Positions 1 through 8,310 of a DNA stretch of 64,000 nucleotides are shown piece after piece (the first letter of the stretch is position 1; every line of letters begins with the position of its first letter). The notes beneath the pieces are model-generated. The model was not told where the DNA came from. It searched no databases and saw nothing but the letters and a program-made list of their open reading frames with translations. Position numbers and translations under genes: made by a program. Source of the stretch: Acinetobacter sp. SAAs474 (GTDB taxonomy: Bacteria; Pseudomonadota; Gammaproteobacteria; Pseudomonadales; Moraxellaceae); NCBI RefSeq assembly GCF_032823475.1, contig NZ_CP127915.1, forward strand, positions 1,674,001-1,738,000. Direction: 5' to 3'.

Positions 1-412
1 TCGTAATACTTCTGAAATGTTTGAAGCACGTGTGGTTAACGTTCGTGTTGAAAAATCTCATTCCGTATTACTTGAGGGTATGGAAGGTTCGATTTTACCA
101 ATTGCAATTGCGCATGGTGAAGGTCGAGTGGTCGCAAGTGCGGAACAATTAGCAGCCTTGAATGCTGGCCAACAAGTTATTTTGCGTTATGTTGACAGTC
201 ATGGTCAGCCGACACAGCATTATCCACTCAATCCAAATGGTTCACCTGAAGCAATTTCTGGTGTTACGTCTCAAGATGGCCGTGCAACGATTATGATGCC
301 GCATCCTGAACGAAATTTCCGTGCAGTACAACACTCTTGGAAGCCTGAGGAATGGGATCAAGATGGTGCATGGTTACGTATGTTCCGTAATGCGCGTCAG
401 TTTATTGGTTAA
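1..412 (+). CDS. purL: Phosphoribosylformylglycinamidine synthase, C-terminal fragment
   Basis: The frame is open from the window edge (codons begin at base 2) and ends at TAA 410-412, so only about the last 136 residues of a protein of roughly 1,280 are present. They start [10 protein letters not shown], typical of the glutamine amidotransferase domain of large PurL. The motif MPHPERNFR supplies the His and Glu of the Cys-His-Glu triad; the nucleophile Cys lies upstream of the window. The enzyme makes FGAM from FGAR, glutamine and ATP in cytoplasmic purine synthesis. The conserved tail with [15 protein letters not shown] closes the protein as expected for gammaproteobacteria. A terminator follows directly, so this is the end of its transcription unit. 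Confidence 0.95.
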   Translation, partial: RNTSEMFEARVVNVRVEKSHSVLLEGMEGSILPIAIAHGEGRVVASAEQLAALNAGQQVILRYVDSHGQPTQHYPLNPNGSPEAISGVTSQDGRATIMMPHPERNFRAVQHSWKPEEWDQDGAWLRMFRNARQFIG

Positions 413-426
413 TTGTTAAATCCATG

Positions 427-461
427 AAAAGGGCTATGTGATAATGACATAGCCCTTTTTT
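427..461 (+). terminator. Rho-independent terminator of purL
   Basis: GGGCTATGT at 431-439 pairs perfectly with ACATAGCCC at 447-455 around a 7-base loop, followed by a run of six T. A-rich bases precede the stem. It lies 15 bases after the purL stop. The rest of 462-773 is AT-rich and holds no coding frame I can support. Confidence 0.92.
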
Positions 462-773
462 ATGCGGTTCTTGTTATTTTTAAATGATTAAACTTAAAAA
501 AGTAGTCAAAATATTTTGACATTTCATATAAAATAAACAGGTTCATATTGAATTTAGATCCTTGCAAGATCGCTCAATCCTTGGTTTAAAATAAAAATAT
601 CATAGATTAATATCAAAAATTACTGTTACAGTATTGTGAGTCTGCATAGCATATTTTAAATGCTTTAATTTCATTATTTTTCAAGTAAATTAAGTTTCAT
701 ACGATCGATTTGGTTTAGATTTTGCATTATTAGAAGTCCAGTACAGGCGTAGCTTAAAGCACAATAACAGAAT

Positions 774-802
774 CGTATATCAATCATGATGATTGTTATA
801 CG
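774..802. repeat. Long inverted repeat ahead of a small membrane peptide gene
   Basis: Two 14-base arms, 774-787 and 789-802, flank a single G at 788. They are reverse complements except at one position (13 of 14). The centre CAATCATGATGATTG is a perfect dyad on its own. The repeat ends 5 bases before the ribosome binding site of the small gene at 819, so it could be an operator or an RNA stem in that leader. Function is inference. Confidence 0.6.
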
Positions 803-818
803 GATATGAGGTGGTCAT

Positions 819-932
819 ATGCATAAAATAATAATGGGAGAGCGGCAACGAAAAGGATGGAAACTTTTTGTGATGGTGATTGTCATTCAAGTGCTATTTT
901 TAATAGTAAGTTATTTATTAGAACGATTTTAA
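819..932 (+). CDS. Small single-pass membrane peptide, 37 aa
   Basis: ATG at 819 is preceded by a good ribosome binding site (GAGGTGG, 808-814). The frame ends at TAA 930-932. The peptide has a basic N-terminal stretch (GERQRKGWK) followed by a hydrophobic run of about 20 residues from LFVMVIVIQV to SYLL, then a short ER-F tail. This is the shape of a small inner-membrane peptide, basic end inside. I do not recognise the family. It stands alone between purL and the YqfO-like gene, preceded by the inverted repeat at 774-802. Coding status rests on the start signal and the clean charge/hydrophobicity pattern, not on homology. Confidence 0.55.
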   Translation: MHKIIMGERQRKGWKLFVMVIVIQVLFLIVSYLLERF

Positions 933-1026
933 CCATAGTTGAGCTGTATGATCTATCGCGGTTGTTGTATGGATGGCTTGAGCATGTTAGCGTGTGATAT
1001 AGCGTCATACGATCAAAGGTAATGAG

Positions 1027-1347
1027 ATGCTCAAATTGATTTATTATGTTCCTGACTCACATCTTGAAGTGACCAAACAAGCTATTTTTGATGCGGGCGC
1101 AGGGGGAATTGGCCATTATCAACACTGTGCTTGGCAAGTTCTAGGTCTTGGGCAGTTTCAAGCGACAACTGGTGCGACACCTTTTGTAGGTAGCGTCGGG
1201 GAGTTAGAAAAAGTCGCTGAATGGCGTGTGGAGACTTTAGTGGCTGAAATAAATATGATGGCTGTCGTGACAGCTTTAAAGATGGCCCATCCTTATGAAG
1301 TGCCTGCATTTGAGTTTATTCAACTTTTTCATGTTGATGCTGAATAA
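1027..1347 (+). CDS. YqfO/NIF3-associated PII-like domain protein, 106 aa
   Basis: The product starts MLKLIYYVPDSHLE and contains GAGGIGHYQHC and the C-terminal MAHPYEVPAFE. Both are typical of the ferredoxin-like domain found inside some NIF3 (YqfO) proteins and also as a free-standing protein in gammaproteobacteria. The fold resembles CutA/PII trimers. No NIF3 metal-binding half is present, so this is the free-standing form. The biochemical role is unknown. The gene appears single; it is about 95 bases after the small membrane peptide gene and converges on the nitroreductase gene. Confidence 0.8.
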   Translation: MLKLIYYVPDSHLEVTKQAIFDAGAGGIGHYQHCAWQVLGLGQFQATTGATPFVGSVGELEKVAEWRVETLVAEINMMAVVTALKMAHPYEVPAFEFIQLFHVDAE

Positions 1348-1536
1348 GACGCAGAGTCAGTGATCACTTATGCTCATCGTGTTTATGTTGAATGTTAAAG
1401 CGTTGCTAATATTGTAAAATGATCCAGTTTAGCTGTTTCATCCTATCATCTTTGCGTTCAAACATCCTTGTTTGGTGGTGTTGATATCAAAATGATCTCA
1501 TCACTTAAATAGTCAACTGATCAGCAGTTGATGTCA

Positions 1537-2295
1537 TTAAAGCTTTTGAATAAATAGATCACGATCAAAGCGATATTGCGGAAAGAAGACACCATCTTTG
1601 GCGCGTTCACCGGCTGCAATGACCATAACGGGATACTGCTGATCATTGAGATTTAATAATTGACGAATCAAGGGTTCATCAAAACCTTCCATCATACAGC
1701 TATCAAAACCATAAGCACGCAGGGCCAATACCAGATTTTCACATGCCAGTGCAGTTGTTTTACTGGCCCAAAGTTTGGCATCTGCTGGATTAAATGCAGT
1801 TACAGGAAGCTGTTTATCTAGAGTTCTTGCCACACCAAATGCCAATTTTTTAAAATGACCAAAGGCATTGAAGTAGCCTGTTTTATAATTATAAGGAATA
1901 ATTTTGTAGTATTTTTTAACTGCTGCGGGAACTTCTGGGAAAGGGAATGCACTGAGATTTTTTGCTGCCATCTCATCAATGCGATCTGTTCTGGCAACAC
2001 AAACAATCAATTCTGCAGCAGTTTTAGCAGCAAGTTGACCAAGACAGGCCTTGACCAGTTTCTTTTTGTTATCAGCTTGTTGAACGACATAAAATGTCCA
2101 TGGTTGTAAGTTTGATGAGTTGGGTGCGAGTAAAGCTAAATCTAAGCATGCATCTAAGACGTCATTTGGGATCGCTTTATCCGTAAATTTACGGACAGAG
2201 CGTCGACTTTCAATGACTTTACGAAAATTATCAATATCAATATCGATAGGTGCAGGTTCATAATAACGTTGTTTTTCAGTCGTAGAATTTGACAT
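1537..2295 (-). CDS. Nitroreductase family protein, 252 aa
   Basis: The N-terminal part shows ESRRSVRKFTDKAI and LLAPNSSNLQPW, the FMN-phosphate and flavin-contact motifs of the nitroreductase fold. A C-terminal AYGFDSCMMEGF stretch fits the dimer and FMN-binding region. Such enzymes use FMN and NAD(P)H to reduce nitro groups, quinones or other electrophiles in the cytoplasm; the real substrate cannot be read from sequence. At 252 residues it is slightly longer than NfsB-type enzymes (about 217), with extra residues around the middle. It is flanked by intergenic gaps on both sides, so it is likely monocistronic. Confidence 0.87.
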   Translation of the reverse strand: MSNSTTEKQRYYEPAPIDIDIDNFRKVIESRRSVRKFTDKAIPNDVLDACLDLALLAPNSSNLQPWTFYVVQQADNKKKLVKACLGQLAAKTAAELIVCVARTDRIDEMAAKNLSAFPFPEVPAAVKKYYKIIPYNYKTGYFNAFGHFKKLAFGVARTLDKQLPVTAFNPADAKLWASKTTALACENLVLALRAYGFDSCMMEGFDEPLIRQLLNLNDQQYPVMVIAAGERAKDGVFFPQYRFDRDLFIQKL

Positions 2296-2523
2296 AACTG
2301 CTTATTATCCTCATTCATGGATGGATAGTGTAGATTTATGATCGGATATACTGCTTCGCAGATTGCAGGATATCCTGTTATATGATGAGATTACAGTGTT
2401 ATAAGATCGCGATCTAGCTGAGCTGATCAGTGATTTATTTTTAGCCATTGCATCCAGTATTCAAGTTGATATTTTGATGATCATCAAGGATGTCGCATCG
2501 ATACATGATGATGCTAGACTCGA

Positions 2524-3330
2524 TTATGCAAAATTAAACTGCGAAAAATCAGGTTGTCGCTTTTGCATAAAAGCACTTAGCGCTTCTTTCATTTCTGGTG
2601 AGGCAACGCGCTGCATAAAAATTTCTGCTTCGTGATCAATACAGGCAATAATATCGTTAAGATTATGTTTCATTAGAGCCTTGGTCTGACGTAGTGAGGC
2701 CAGTGGCAGTGCTGCTAAATGAGTTGCTTGTTTTTGTGCTGTAGCATAAGGGTCTATTTCAATTGCATTAATAATCCCCGCATTTAATGCTTTTTCACTA
2801 TTAAACTTTTGGGCAGTAAATAGCAGTTCAGCCGCTTTATGGTAACCTGCCTGCTGCACTAACAATTGACTAGATGCACCTTCGGGAGACAATCCTAGAC
2901 TAACAAAAGGAATTTGGAATAATGCACTCTGGTCACTATAGACGAGGTCAGCATGTAATAACAGTGTAACACCGATACCAATTGCAACACCGCGCACAGC
3001 CATAATTAAAGGTTTAGAAAATTGTGCTGCAGATTTTAACACCACAAAAGGAGGAGCATCGCCAGCTTTACCATGCAAAGGCATTTGAATAAATTTCATA
3101 AAATCTTGCATGTCATTTCCGGCAGTAAAATCATGATCTACGCCACGTAAAATTACGACACGAATTTGAGGGTCCTGATCTGCTTCATCGAGTGCTTGAG
3201 CAATTTTTAAATAAAGTTCGCCATAGAGTGCATTTTTGGCTTGTGGGCGATTAATTGCCAGTGTCAAGATACCGTCATTTAGATTTACTTTTAAATGTTC
3301 ATGTGGTTGTTGAATACAACTCAGTGTCAT
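2524..3330 (-). CDS. Enoyl-CoA hydratase/isomerase family protein, 268 aa
   Basis: Crotonase fold: LAINRPQAKNALYGELY near the N-terminus, the oxyanion-hole segment around DFTAGNDMQDF, and RGVAIGIGVTLLLHADLVY in the middle. FVSLGLSPEGASS follows the usual layout, with a Glu in the position often used in catalysis by hydratases and isomerases. The family acts on acyl-CoA in fatty-acid or aromatic-acid breakdown. No other beta-oxidation gene is nearby, so the substrate is not predictable. It is divergent from nadM with about 105 bases between starts. Confidence 0.87.
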   Translation of the reverse strand: MTLSCIQQPHEHLKVNLNDGILTLAINRPQAKNALYGELYLKIAQALDEADQDPQIRVVILRGVDHDFTAGNDMQDFMKFIQMPLHGKAGDAPPFVVLKSAAQFSKPLIMAVRGVAIGIGVTLLLHADLVYSDQSALFQIPFVSLGLSPEGASSQLLVQQAGYHKAAELLFTAQKFNSEKALNAGIINAIEIDPYATAQKQATHLAALPLASLRQTKALMKHNLNDIIACIDHEAEIFMQRVASPEMKEALSAFMQKRQPDFSQFNFA

Positions 3331-3435
3331 CGTACTATCCTTGCTTTAAAGTCTAATTTAATATTATGACGCATTATGTCCTAAAAAATCGTATGCGACA
3401 TAACTGATGAGTTCATAAAAAAGTTTGAATGATTT

Positions 3436-4002
3436 ATGAAATATATTTTTGATTATTTAGTGTTTATTGGTCGTTTTCAACCTTTTCATTTGGCACATAT
3501 GCAAACGATTGAAATTGCTTTACAGCAAAGTCATCATGTCATTTTAGCCTTAGGCTCTGCACAAAATGAACGGACCATTAAAAATCCATTTTTAGTATCT
3601 GAACGTAAGTTGATGATTTTGTTAAATTTTTCTGAACAAGATCGCAAGCGTATTCATTTTATAGATGTGATTGATGTCTATAATGATGAAAAATGGCAAC
3701 AGTTGGTTAAGTCCTTAGTGATGAAAATTGCTAATCATCAGGATAAAATTGGTTTAATTGGCCATTTTAAAGATGATTCTTCTTACTATTTAAAATTTTT
3801 TCCAGAATGGCAGCTGGTTGAGCTAAATAGTTTAAAAGATGCGATGTCTGCAACGCCTGTACGCGAAGCCTATTACCGAGGAGAAATACAATTGGATGCC
3901 TTTCCACAAGGCACTATTCAGTTTTTGCAACAGTTTCAAAAGACCGCAATATATCAGCAACTGCAGCATAAATATCAAATGCAGGATGGTAGCCCACTTT
4001 AA
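3436..4002 (+). CDS. nadM: Nicotinamide-nucleotide adenylyltransferase, NadM type
   Basis: The product opens with a nucleotidyltransferase signature, IGRFQPFHLAH at residues 11-21, where H18 and H21 form the HxxH ATP-binding motif. SATPVREAYYRG near residue 136 is the second phosphate-binding motif (STxxR type). It should join NMN and ATP to NAD in pyridine salvage. At 188 residues it holds only the adenylyltransferase domain; the Nudix domain fused to some bacterial NadM proteins (for example Francisella) is absent. No nadV or other salvage gene is adjacent in this window. Confidence 0.85.
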   Translation: MKYIFDYLVFIGRFQPFHLAHMQTIEIALQQSHHVILALGSAQNERTIKNPFLVSERKLMILLNFSEQDRKRIHFIDVIDVYNDEKWQQLVKSLVMKIANHQDKIGLIGHFKDDSSYYLKFFPEWQLVELNSLKDAMSATPVREAYYRGEIQLDAFPQGTIQFLQQFQKTAIYQQLQHKYQMQDGSPL

Positions 4003-4030
4003 CTGTTTTAAGCGAGTGAGTTTTAAGCGC

Positions 4031-4927
4031 TCACTCGTTGTATATCAGCAATTGCTGTGTTTGAGTAATTATTTGCTGACTGATCGCATGTAGTGCAGTG
4101 GACTGCTGTTCCCAGTGGTGCCAATATAAATATTGATCCTTACGTGCTTCTGGTAGAAGTTCAATTAATTGCCCTGTGTGTAATTGTTGCTGGATTTGTA
4201 TTTCCGGCACCATACCAAAGCCAAGTGATAATTCAATTGCTTCAACAAAAGCAGTTGAGGAGGGAATAAAATGATGAGGATAATCGTGTTGATTTAAACC
4301 AAATAGCGATAAAGTCATTTTTTCATGTAGTTGATCTTTATGATTAAAAATCACAGCGGGTGCTTGGCGTATCGATTGGCGATGTATTCCTTGATCAAAC
4401 CAGTCTTGTCTAAACTGCGGTGTAGCAACCATTTTATAGCGCATATTTCCTAGTAAATGCGCATGACAGCCTTTCATGGTTTGCGGGACTTCTGAAATAC
4501 AGGCATTGACTAAACCATTTGCCAGTAATTCATGTGTTTGTGACTGATCTTCAATCATTAAGTTTAAGGTAATTTTTTTTTGAATGAGTATTGGTTGTAG
4601 GATGGGAAGTAGCCATGTTGCCAATGTATCTGCATTGGTCGCAATATTTAATTGATAAAATGCATGACGATGATGACCTTGTAATTGTTGTAACAACTGA
4701 TTTTCTTTTAAACGTTGATGTTGCAGATGTTTGAGTAAAATTTCTCCTGCATGAGTCACACGACATGGACGTTCTCGTACAATGAATATTTGTCCTAATT
4801 GTTTTTCAAGTGTTTGTACACGCAGGCTTACTGCTGATGCTGTAATGCATAATTGTGTTGCTGCGGCTTCGAAGCTACCATACTCAGCTACAGCTAAAAA
4901 AGCTTCACACGATTTATGCGCTAACAT
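4031..4927 (-). CDS. argP: ArgP-type LysR regulator
   Basis: The 298-residue protein has the LysR layout: N-terminal winged helix (FEAAATQLCITASAVSLRVQTLE, residues about 19-41), linker, and a C-terminal effector domain. The helix sequence resembles ArgP/IciA. The gene is divergent from a LysE/ArgO-type exporter with about 114 bases between starts, the classic arrangement in which ArgP senses lysine or arginine and turns on export. The effector is inferred from this context. It converges on nadM with only 28 bases between the stops. Confidence 0.85.
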   Translation of the reverse strand: MLAHKSCEAFLAVAEYGSFEAAATQLCITASAVSLRVQTLEKQLGQIFIVRERPCRVTHAGEILLKHLQHQRLKENQLLQQLQGHHRHAFYQLNIATNADTLATWLLPILQPILIQKKITLNLMIEDQSQTHELLANGLVNACISEVPQTMKGCHAHLLGNMRYKMVATPQFRQDWFDQGIHRQSIRQAPAVIFNHKDQLHEKMTLSLFGLNQHDYPHHFIPSSTAFVEAIELSLGFGMVPEIQIQQQLHTGQLIELLPEARKDQYLYWHHWEQQSTALHAISQQIITQTQQLLIYNE

Positions 4928-5041
4928 AATTTACCTTAAAAAAATTAATGGAGATTGATATTTTCTGAATATTGTCTTTTCAACACTAAAATAACAGAAA
5001 ATGACCATGGTAGATATTTTATTGTGGGATGTAATAAAGTC

Positions 5042-5641
5042 ATGCTCAATAGTTTTGTGCAAGGATTTTTGGTTAGTTTAAGTTTAATCGTTGCGATTGG
5101 GGCACAGAATGCTTTGGTATTAAAACAAGGTTTAACCCGACAATATGTATTCTGGATCTGTTTGTTGTGTGCACTGTCAGATACCATATTGATTTTGGCA
5201 GGTATTTTTGGTTTTGCACAAATACTGAGTATGTATCCCGATTGGCTCATTTGGGTTAAATATGCTGGTGCATTATTTTTATGGATCTATGCGTTACAGC
5301 ATTTTTATCTGGCCTATCAAATTAAATCTGGTTTAGAACAGCACCCATCTCAATCATCCAGTTTAGGGCGAACATTATGTATTTGTCTGATGTTGACGTG
5401 GTTAAATCCTCATGTTTATTTAGATACCGTCATATTAATCGGCAGTATTTCGGTACAATTTGCAGCGACAAAAATTTATTTTGCCAGTGGTGCAATTTTG
5501 GCTTCTTGGTTGTTTTTCTTTAGTTTAGGTTATGCGGCACAGTGGCTACAGCCAATATTTAAAGATTATCGTATGTGGAAATTTTTTCATGTCTTGATGG
5601 CGCTGGTGATGTGCTGGATTGGTCTTCATCTATTGCAATAG
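5042..5641 (+). CDS. argO: LysE/ArgO family amino-acid exporter
   Basis: The start at 5042 gives MLNSFVQGFLVSLSLIVAIGAQNALVLKQGL, the exact beginning expected for ArgO/LysE; a longer frame from 4955 would add 29 poorly conserved residues and no family member needs them. The 199-residue product has about six hydrophobic segments and the conserved GAQNA and TWLNPHVYLD motifs. It sits in the inner membrane and exports arginine and/or lysine. The divergent argP-type regulator supports this. A 200-residue length is normal for the family. Confidence 0.88.
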   Translation: MLNSFVQGFLVSLSLIVAIGAQNALVLKQGLTRQYVFWICLLCALSDTILILAGIFGFAQILSMYPDWLIWVKYAGALFLWIYALQHFYLAYQIKSGLEQHPSQSSSLGRTLCICLMLTWLNPHVYLDTVILIGSISVQFAATKIYFASGAILASWLFFFSLGYAAQWLQPIFKDYRMWKFFHVLMALVMCWIGLHLLQ

Positions 5642-5757
5642 ATTTTTGACCATGGTCATGGGTTATTTTAACATGCTCAATCGATCTTTTATTTATTTGT
5701 CGCTATGAAGGTCGGACTGAGTCATACATCATATCTTGATCATATTATTTTAAGTAC

Positions 5758-5790
5758 AGCAGATAGCGCCGCATTGAGACGATATCTGCT
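5758..5790. terminator. Possible bidirectional hairpin between lysE-type gene and bcp
   Basis: AGCAGATA (5758-5765) pairs with TATCTGCT (5783-5790) across a 17-base loop. A second small stem, TCATC/GATGA, lies at about 5797-5810. They separate two convergent genes. No strong T run follows, so terminator function is uncertain. Confidence 0.35.
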
Positions 5791-5812
5791 TTATCCTCAT
5801 CGGGCGATGATA

Positions 5813-6274
5813 TTATGAATTTTGTAGCTTTGTTAGGTCAGCTAAAACTTGTTCAGCATGTCCAGCTGCTTTGACTTTACGATAGCTTTTGACCAATTGG
5901 CCTTGATGAAAAATAAAGGTAGATCGTTCAATGCCCATGACTTTTTTGCCATACATGTTTTTCTCTTTAATCACATCAAAATGCTGACACAGTATTTCTT
6001 CTGGATCACTGATTAAATTAATACTGAGATTTTGTTTTGCTGTAAAATTTTGATGTGTCTTCACTGAATCACGCGAAACACCAATAATCGTGGTATTGAG
6101 TGCATCAAACTGATCTTTTAGACATGAAAAGCTGACCGCTTGTGTGGTACATCCTGGTGTTGAATCTTTAGGATAGAAGTAAATGATTAACCAGTCTGTG
6201 GTCATCTCATTGAGATTGACTTGTCCCGTGGTAGTGGCAAAATTTTGCTGAGGTAAATTGATTTTCAATGACAT
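5813..6274 (-). CDS. bcp: Thioredoxin-dependent peroxiredoxin, Bcp/PrxQ family
   Basis: The 153-residue protein carries YFYPKDSTPGCTTQA with the peroxidatic Cys at residue 42, the AhpC/TSA fold signature, plus the conserved IGVSRDS and GIERSTFIF segments. It should reduce hydroperoxides in the cytoplasm using thioredoxin. In E. coli Bcp a resolving Cys sits five residues after the first; here that position is Val47. The next Cys is C51, nine residues on. It may therefore resolve differently or work as a 1-Cys enzyme. Confidence 0.9.
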   Translation of the reverse strand: MSLKINLPQQNFATTTGQVNLNEMTTDWLIIYFYPKDSTPGCTTQAVSFSCLKDQFDALNTTIIGVSRDSVKTHQNFTAKQNLSINLISDPEEILCQHFDVIKEKNMYGKKVMGIERSTFIFHQGQLVKSYRKVKAAGHAEQVLADLTKLQNS

Positions 6275-6349
6275 ATCCTTTAATGCTTGATCACGAATAG
6301 GGCAATACTAAGCCTTAGGGTTAAATTTATTATGACTGATGTCATCCTC

Positions 6350-6389
6350 AAGAGTAAAAAAGCCACAGTGTTGTGGCTTTTTTACTCTT
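6350..6389. terminator. Strong symmetrical terminator
   Basis: A nearly continuous stem runs from AAGAGTAAAAAAGCCACA to its complement around a short loop, with the GCCACA/TGTGGC core at 6362-6376 flanked by A and T runs on both strands. It lies 10 bases past the stop of the secreted hypothetical gene on the minus strand and upstream of bcp, so it mainly ends that gene's transcript. Confidence 0.9.
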
Positions 6390-6398
6390 TAAGATTGC

Positions 6399-6803
6399 CT
6401 ATTTGGCTTGAAGACTTAATAATTTTTTCTGTAGATCAGCACCTAAGCAATTTTTGATTTTAGGCTCTTCAGCTTTTTGTAAACGCGCTAAAATTTCTTT
6501 TACTTTTGCCTGATTTTTTGCATTTGTTGCACTTTGTAGATCCCATTTGGTACTTTCAGTCATACGGCCACGAGATTCTACATTACATGAACAGAGTTTG
6601 TTGACATCTGCTTTGGTTAATTTATTTAAAGCACCTGCCTTGGTATAATCATCGACACACACATTAATCAAACTTTGCTTGATATTGGTACTTTGATAAG
6701 CAGCTTCTAACTTTTTCGCCTGCTCAGCATTGTTGGCATAACTGGTTGCAGAAACCAATGAGGTGAATGCAATCAGTGTAGAAAATAAAATTTTAGATTT
6801 CAT
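6399..6803 (-). CDS. Secreted hypothetical protein, 134 aa
   Basis: A clear Sec signal peptide (MKSKILFSTLIAFTSLVSATSYA, cleavage near residue 23) precedes a small, helical, lysine-rich mature domain. The mature part has four Cys (in NVCVDDY, LCSCNVE and IKNCLG) that could form two disulfides in the periplasm. I do not recognise a named function. It follows queC on the same strand in the opposite order of reading (queC lies upstream, 19 bases away), so it may be co-transcribed with queE-queC. A strong terminator follows. Confidence 0.75.
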   Translation of the reverse strand: MKSKILFSTLIAFTSLVSATSYANNAEQAKKLEAAYQSTNIKQSLINVCVDDYTKAGALNKLTKADVNKLCSCNVESRGRMTESTKWDLQSATNAKNQAKVKEILARLQKAEEPKIKNCLGADLQKKLLSLQAK

Positions 6804-6822
6804 ATCGCTTAAAGTGTCCTAT

Positions 6823-7494
6823 TTAATTAGGCATATAACGAGTTGGATCTGTAACACCTGCTTCAGCAAAGCCTTGCTTGCGTAAGCGACAGCTATCACA
6901 CTTTCCACATGCTCGTCCTTCTTGGTCTGCTTGGTAGCATGACACAGTTTGACTATAGTCTACGCCATGTTCAATGCCTAAGCGAATAATATTTGCTTTG
7001 GATAAATGTAATAAAGGTGTTTCAAATTTAAGCGGTTTACCTTCTACCCCGACTTTGGTGGCCAAGCGAGCCATATTAGCAAAGGCATCAATAAACTCTG
7101 GACGACAGTCTGGATAACCCGAGTAATCGACTGCATTAATTCCAATTACAATCGCTTCTGCTGCAAAAACTTCGGCTGCAGCTAAAGCATAGGAAAGAAA
7201 AATAGTATTACGTGCGGGTACATAAGTAATTGGAATACCGGTTTGTTCTTGTTCAGGAATTTCAATACTATGGTCGGTCAGCGCAGAGCCGCCTAAATTA
7301 CCTAAATCAATATTAATGATACGATGTTCAATACCTGCACGTTCTGCAAGTGCTTTGGCAGCATCCAGCTCAGTAGAGGAACGTTGACCATAACTAAAGC
7401 TTAAGGCAATACAGTCATATTGAGCTTGTGCCCAAGCTAAACATGTAGTGGAATCTAAACCGCCAGATAATAAGACTACGGCACGAGAGCGCAT
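6823..7494 (-). CDS. queC: 7-cyano-7-deazaguanine synthase
   Basis: The ATP-pyrophosphatase P-loop SGGLDS lies at residues 10-15. Four zinc-binding Cys are at 186, 196, 199 and 202, in the expected C-x9-C-x2-C-x2-C pattern. The 223-residue length is standard. It converts 7-carboxy-7-deazaguanine to preQ0 with ammonia and ATP, in the queuosine tRNA-modification pathway. queE is just upstream (26 bases between genes), giving two consecutive pathway steps in one operon. Confidence 0.96.
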   Translation of the reverse strand: MRSRAVVLLSGGLDSTTCLAWAQAQYDCIALSFSYGQRSSTELDAAKALAERAGIEHRIINIDLGNLGGSALTDHSIEIPEQEQTGIPITYVPARNTIFLSYALAAAEVFAAEAIVIGINAVDYSGYPDCRPEFIDAFANMARLATKVGVEGKPLKFETPLLHLSKANIIRLGIEHGVDYSQTVSCYQADQEGRACGKCDSCRLRKQGFAEAGVTDPTRYMPN

Positions 7495-7520
7495 ATTTTA
7501 TTCTCCAAAATCATGTACCA

Positions 7521-8234
7521 TTAACGACCAGTTTCATCGTTCCATAACAATTTATGTAATTGTAGTTGGAAACGAACGGGGAGATGGTCTTCTAAAATCC
7601 ATTGTGCTAAATCACGTGCAAGTTGTGGTAAGCGGACAGCACCTTTTTCAACAGCAAAAGCGGGGGAGAACCAGATGGTATTCACTTTTTCATTGAGTGT
7701 GTACTGTGCCACTTGGGCTTTAGACCATTCATAATCTTCACGATTACAAATCACAAATTTAATTTGATCATGTAAGGTTAAATAATCAATATTACTTATT
7801 AAATTTCGTGACATTTCACCAGAGGTTGGTGTTTTAAGATCTAAAACTTTAGATACACGTGGATCAATATGGGACACATCCAGTGCGCCACTTGTTTCTA
7901 GAGAGACGTGACAACCTAAATCGACTAAGCGTTGCATCAAGGGTAAGGCATTCGGTTGTGCTAAAGGTTCACCGCCAGTTACACAGATATAAGGTGTATT
8001 AAAACTCAGTGTACGTTGAATAATTTCGTCAAGTGATATTCGTGTGCCACCTTCAAATGAATAGGTTGTATCACAATAAGTGCAACGTAAAGGACAGCCC
8101 GTTAAACGAATAAAAACAGTGGGTAATCCCGCAGTATTTGCTTCCCCTTGCAGTGAGTAAAAGATCTCCGTAATACGTAGTCCTGCAGAAGGATCAGAAA
8201 CAGGAATAGCCGAAGAACGTAGAGAAGTTGTCAT
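7521..8234 (-). CDS. queE: 7-carboxy-7-deazaguanine synthase (radical SAM)
   Basis: The radical SAM cluster motif CPLRCTYCDT has the C-x3-C-x2-C spacing, and FYSLQGEANTAGLP and VTGGEPLAQ are the substrate and SAM-binding segments. It converts 6-carboxytetrahydropterin to 7-carboxy-7-deazaguanine for queuosine. I chose the ATG at 8234 (MTTSLRSSAIP); an in-frame ATG at 8246 adds four residues and cannot be excluded, because neither has an ideal ribosome binding site. It is separated from dapD by a strong terminator and is followed by queC. Confidence 0.93.
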   Translation of the reverse strand: MTTSLRSSAIPVSDPSAGLRITEIFYSLQGEANTAGLPTVFIRLTGCPLRCTYCDTTYSFEGGTRISLDEIIQRTLSFNTPYICVTGGEPLAQPNALPLMQRLVDLGCHVSLETSGALDVSHIDPRVSKVLDLKTPTSGEMSRNLISNIDYLTLHDQIKFVICNREDYEWSKAQVAQYTLNEKVNTIWFSPAFAVEKGAVRLPQLARDLAQWILEDHLPVRFQLQLHKLLWNDETGR

Positions 8235-8260
8235 ACCATTAACCACAGATTAGAAAAATA

Positions 8261-8294
8261 AAATCTCTACGATTATTTATAATCGTAGAGATTT
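8261..8294 (-). terminator. Terminator of dapD
   Basis: A perfect 14-base stem (8261-8274 with 8281-8294) closes a 6-base loop. Read on the minus strand it is followed by a T-rich run. It lies 17 bases after the dapD stop and before queE. Confidence 0.9.
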
Positions 8295-8310
8295 CAAAGG
8301 ATTGTGTATT

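Noticed and set aside
1348..2523. Apparent richness of GATC in intergenic DNA
   Set aside because: GATC also looks frequent inside genes of this window (for example in era), so it is not a special feature of the gaps; a genome-wide count would be needed.
4955..5041. Longer start for the LysE-type exporter
   Set aside because: The added 29 residues do not look like the family start; MLNSFVQGFL at 5042 does.
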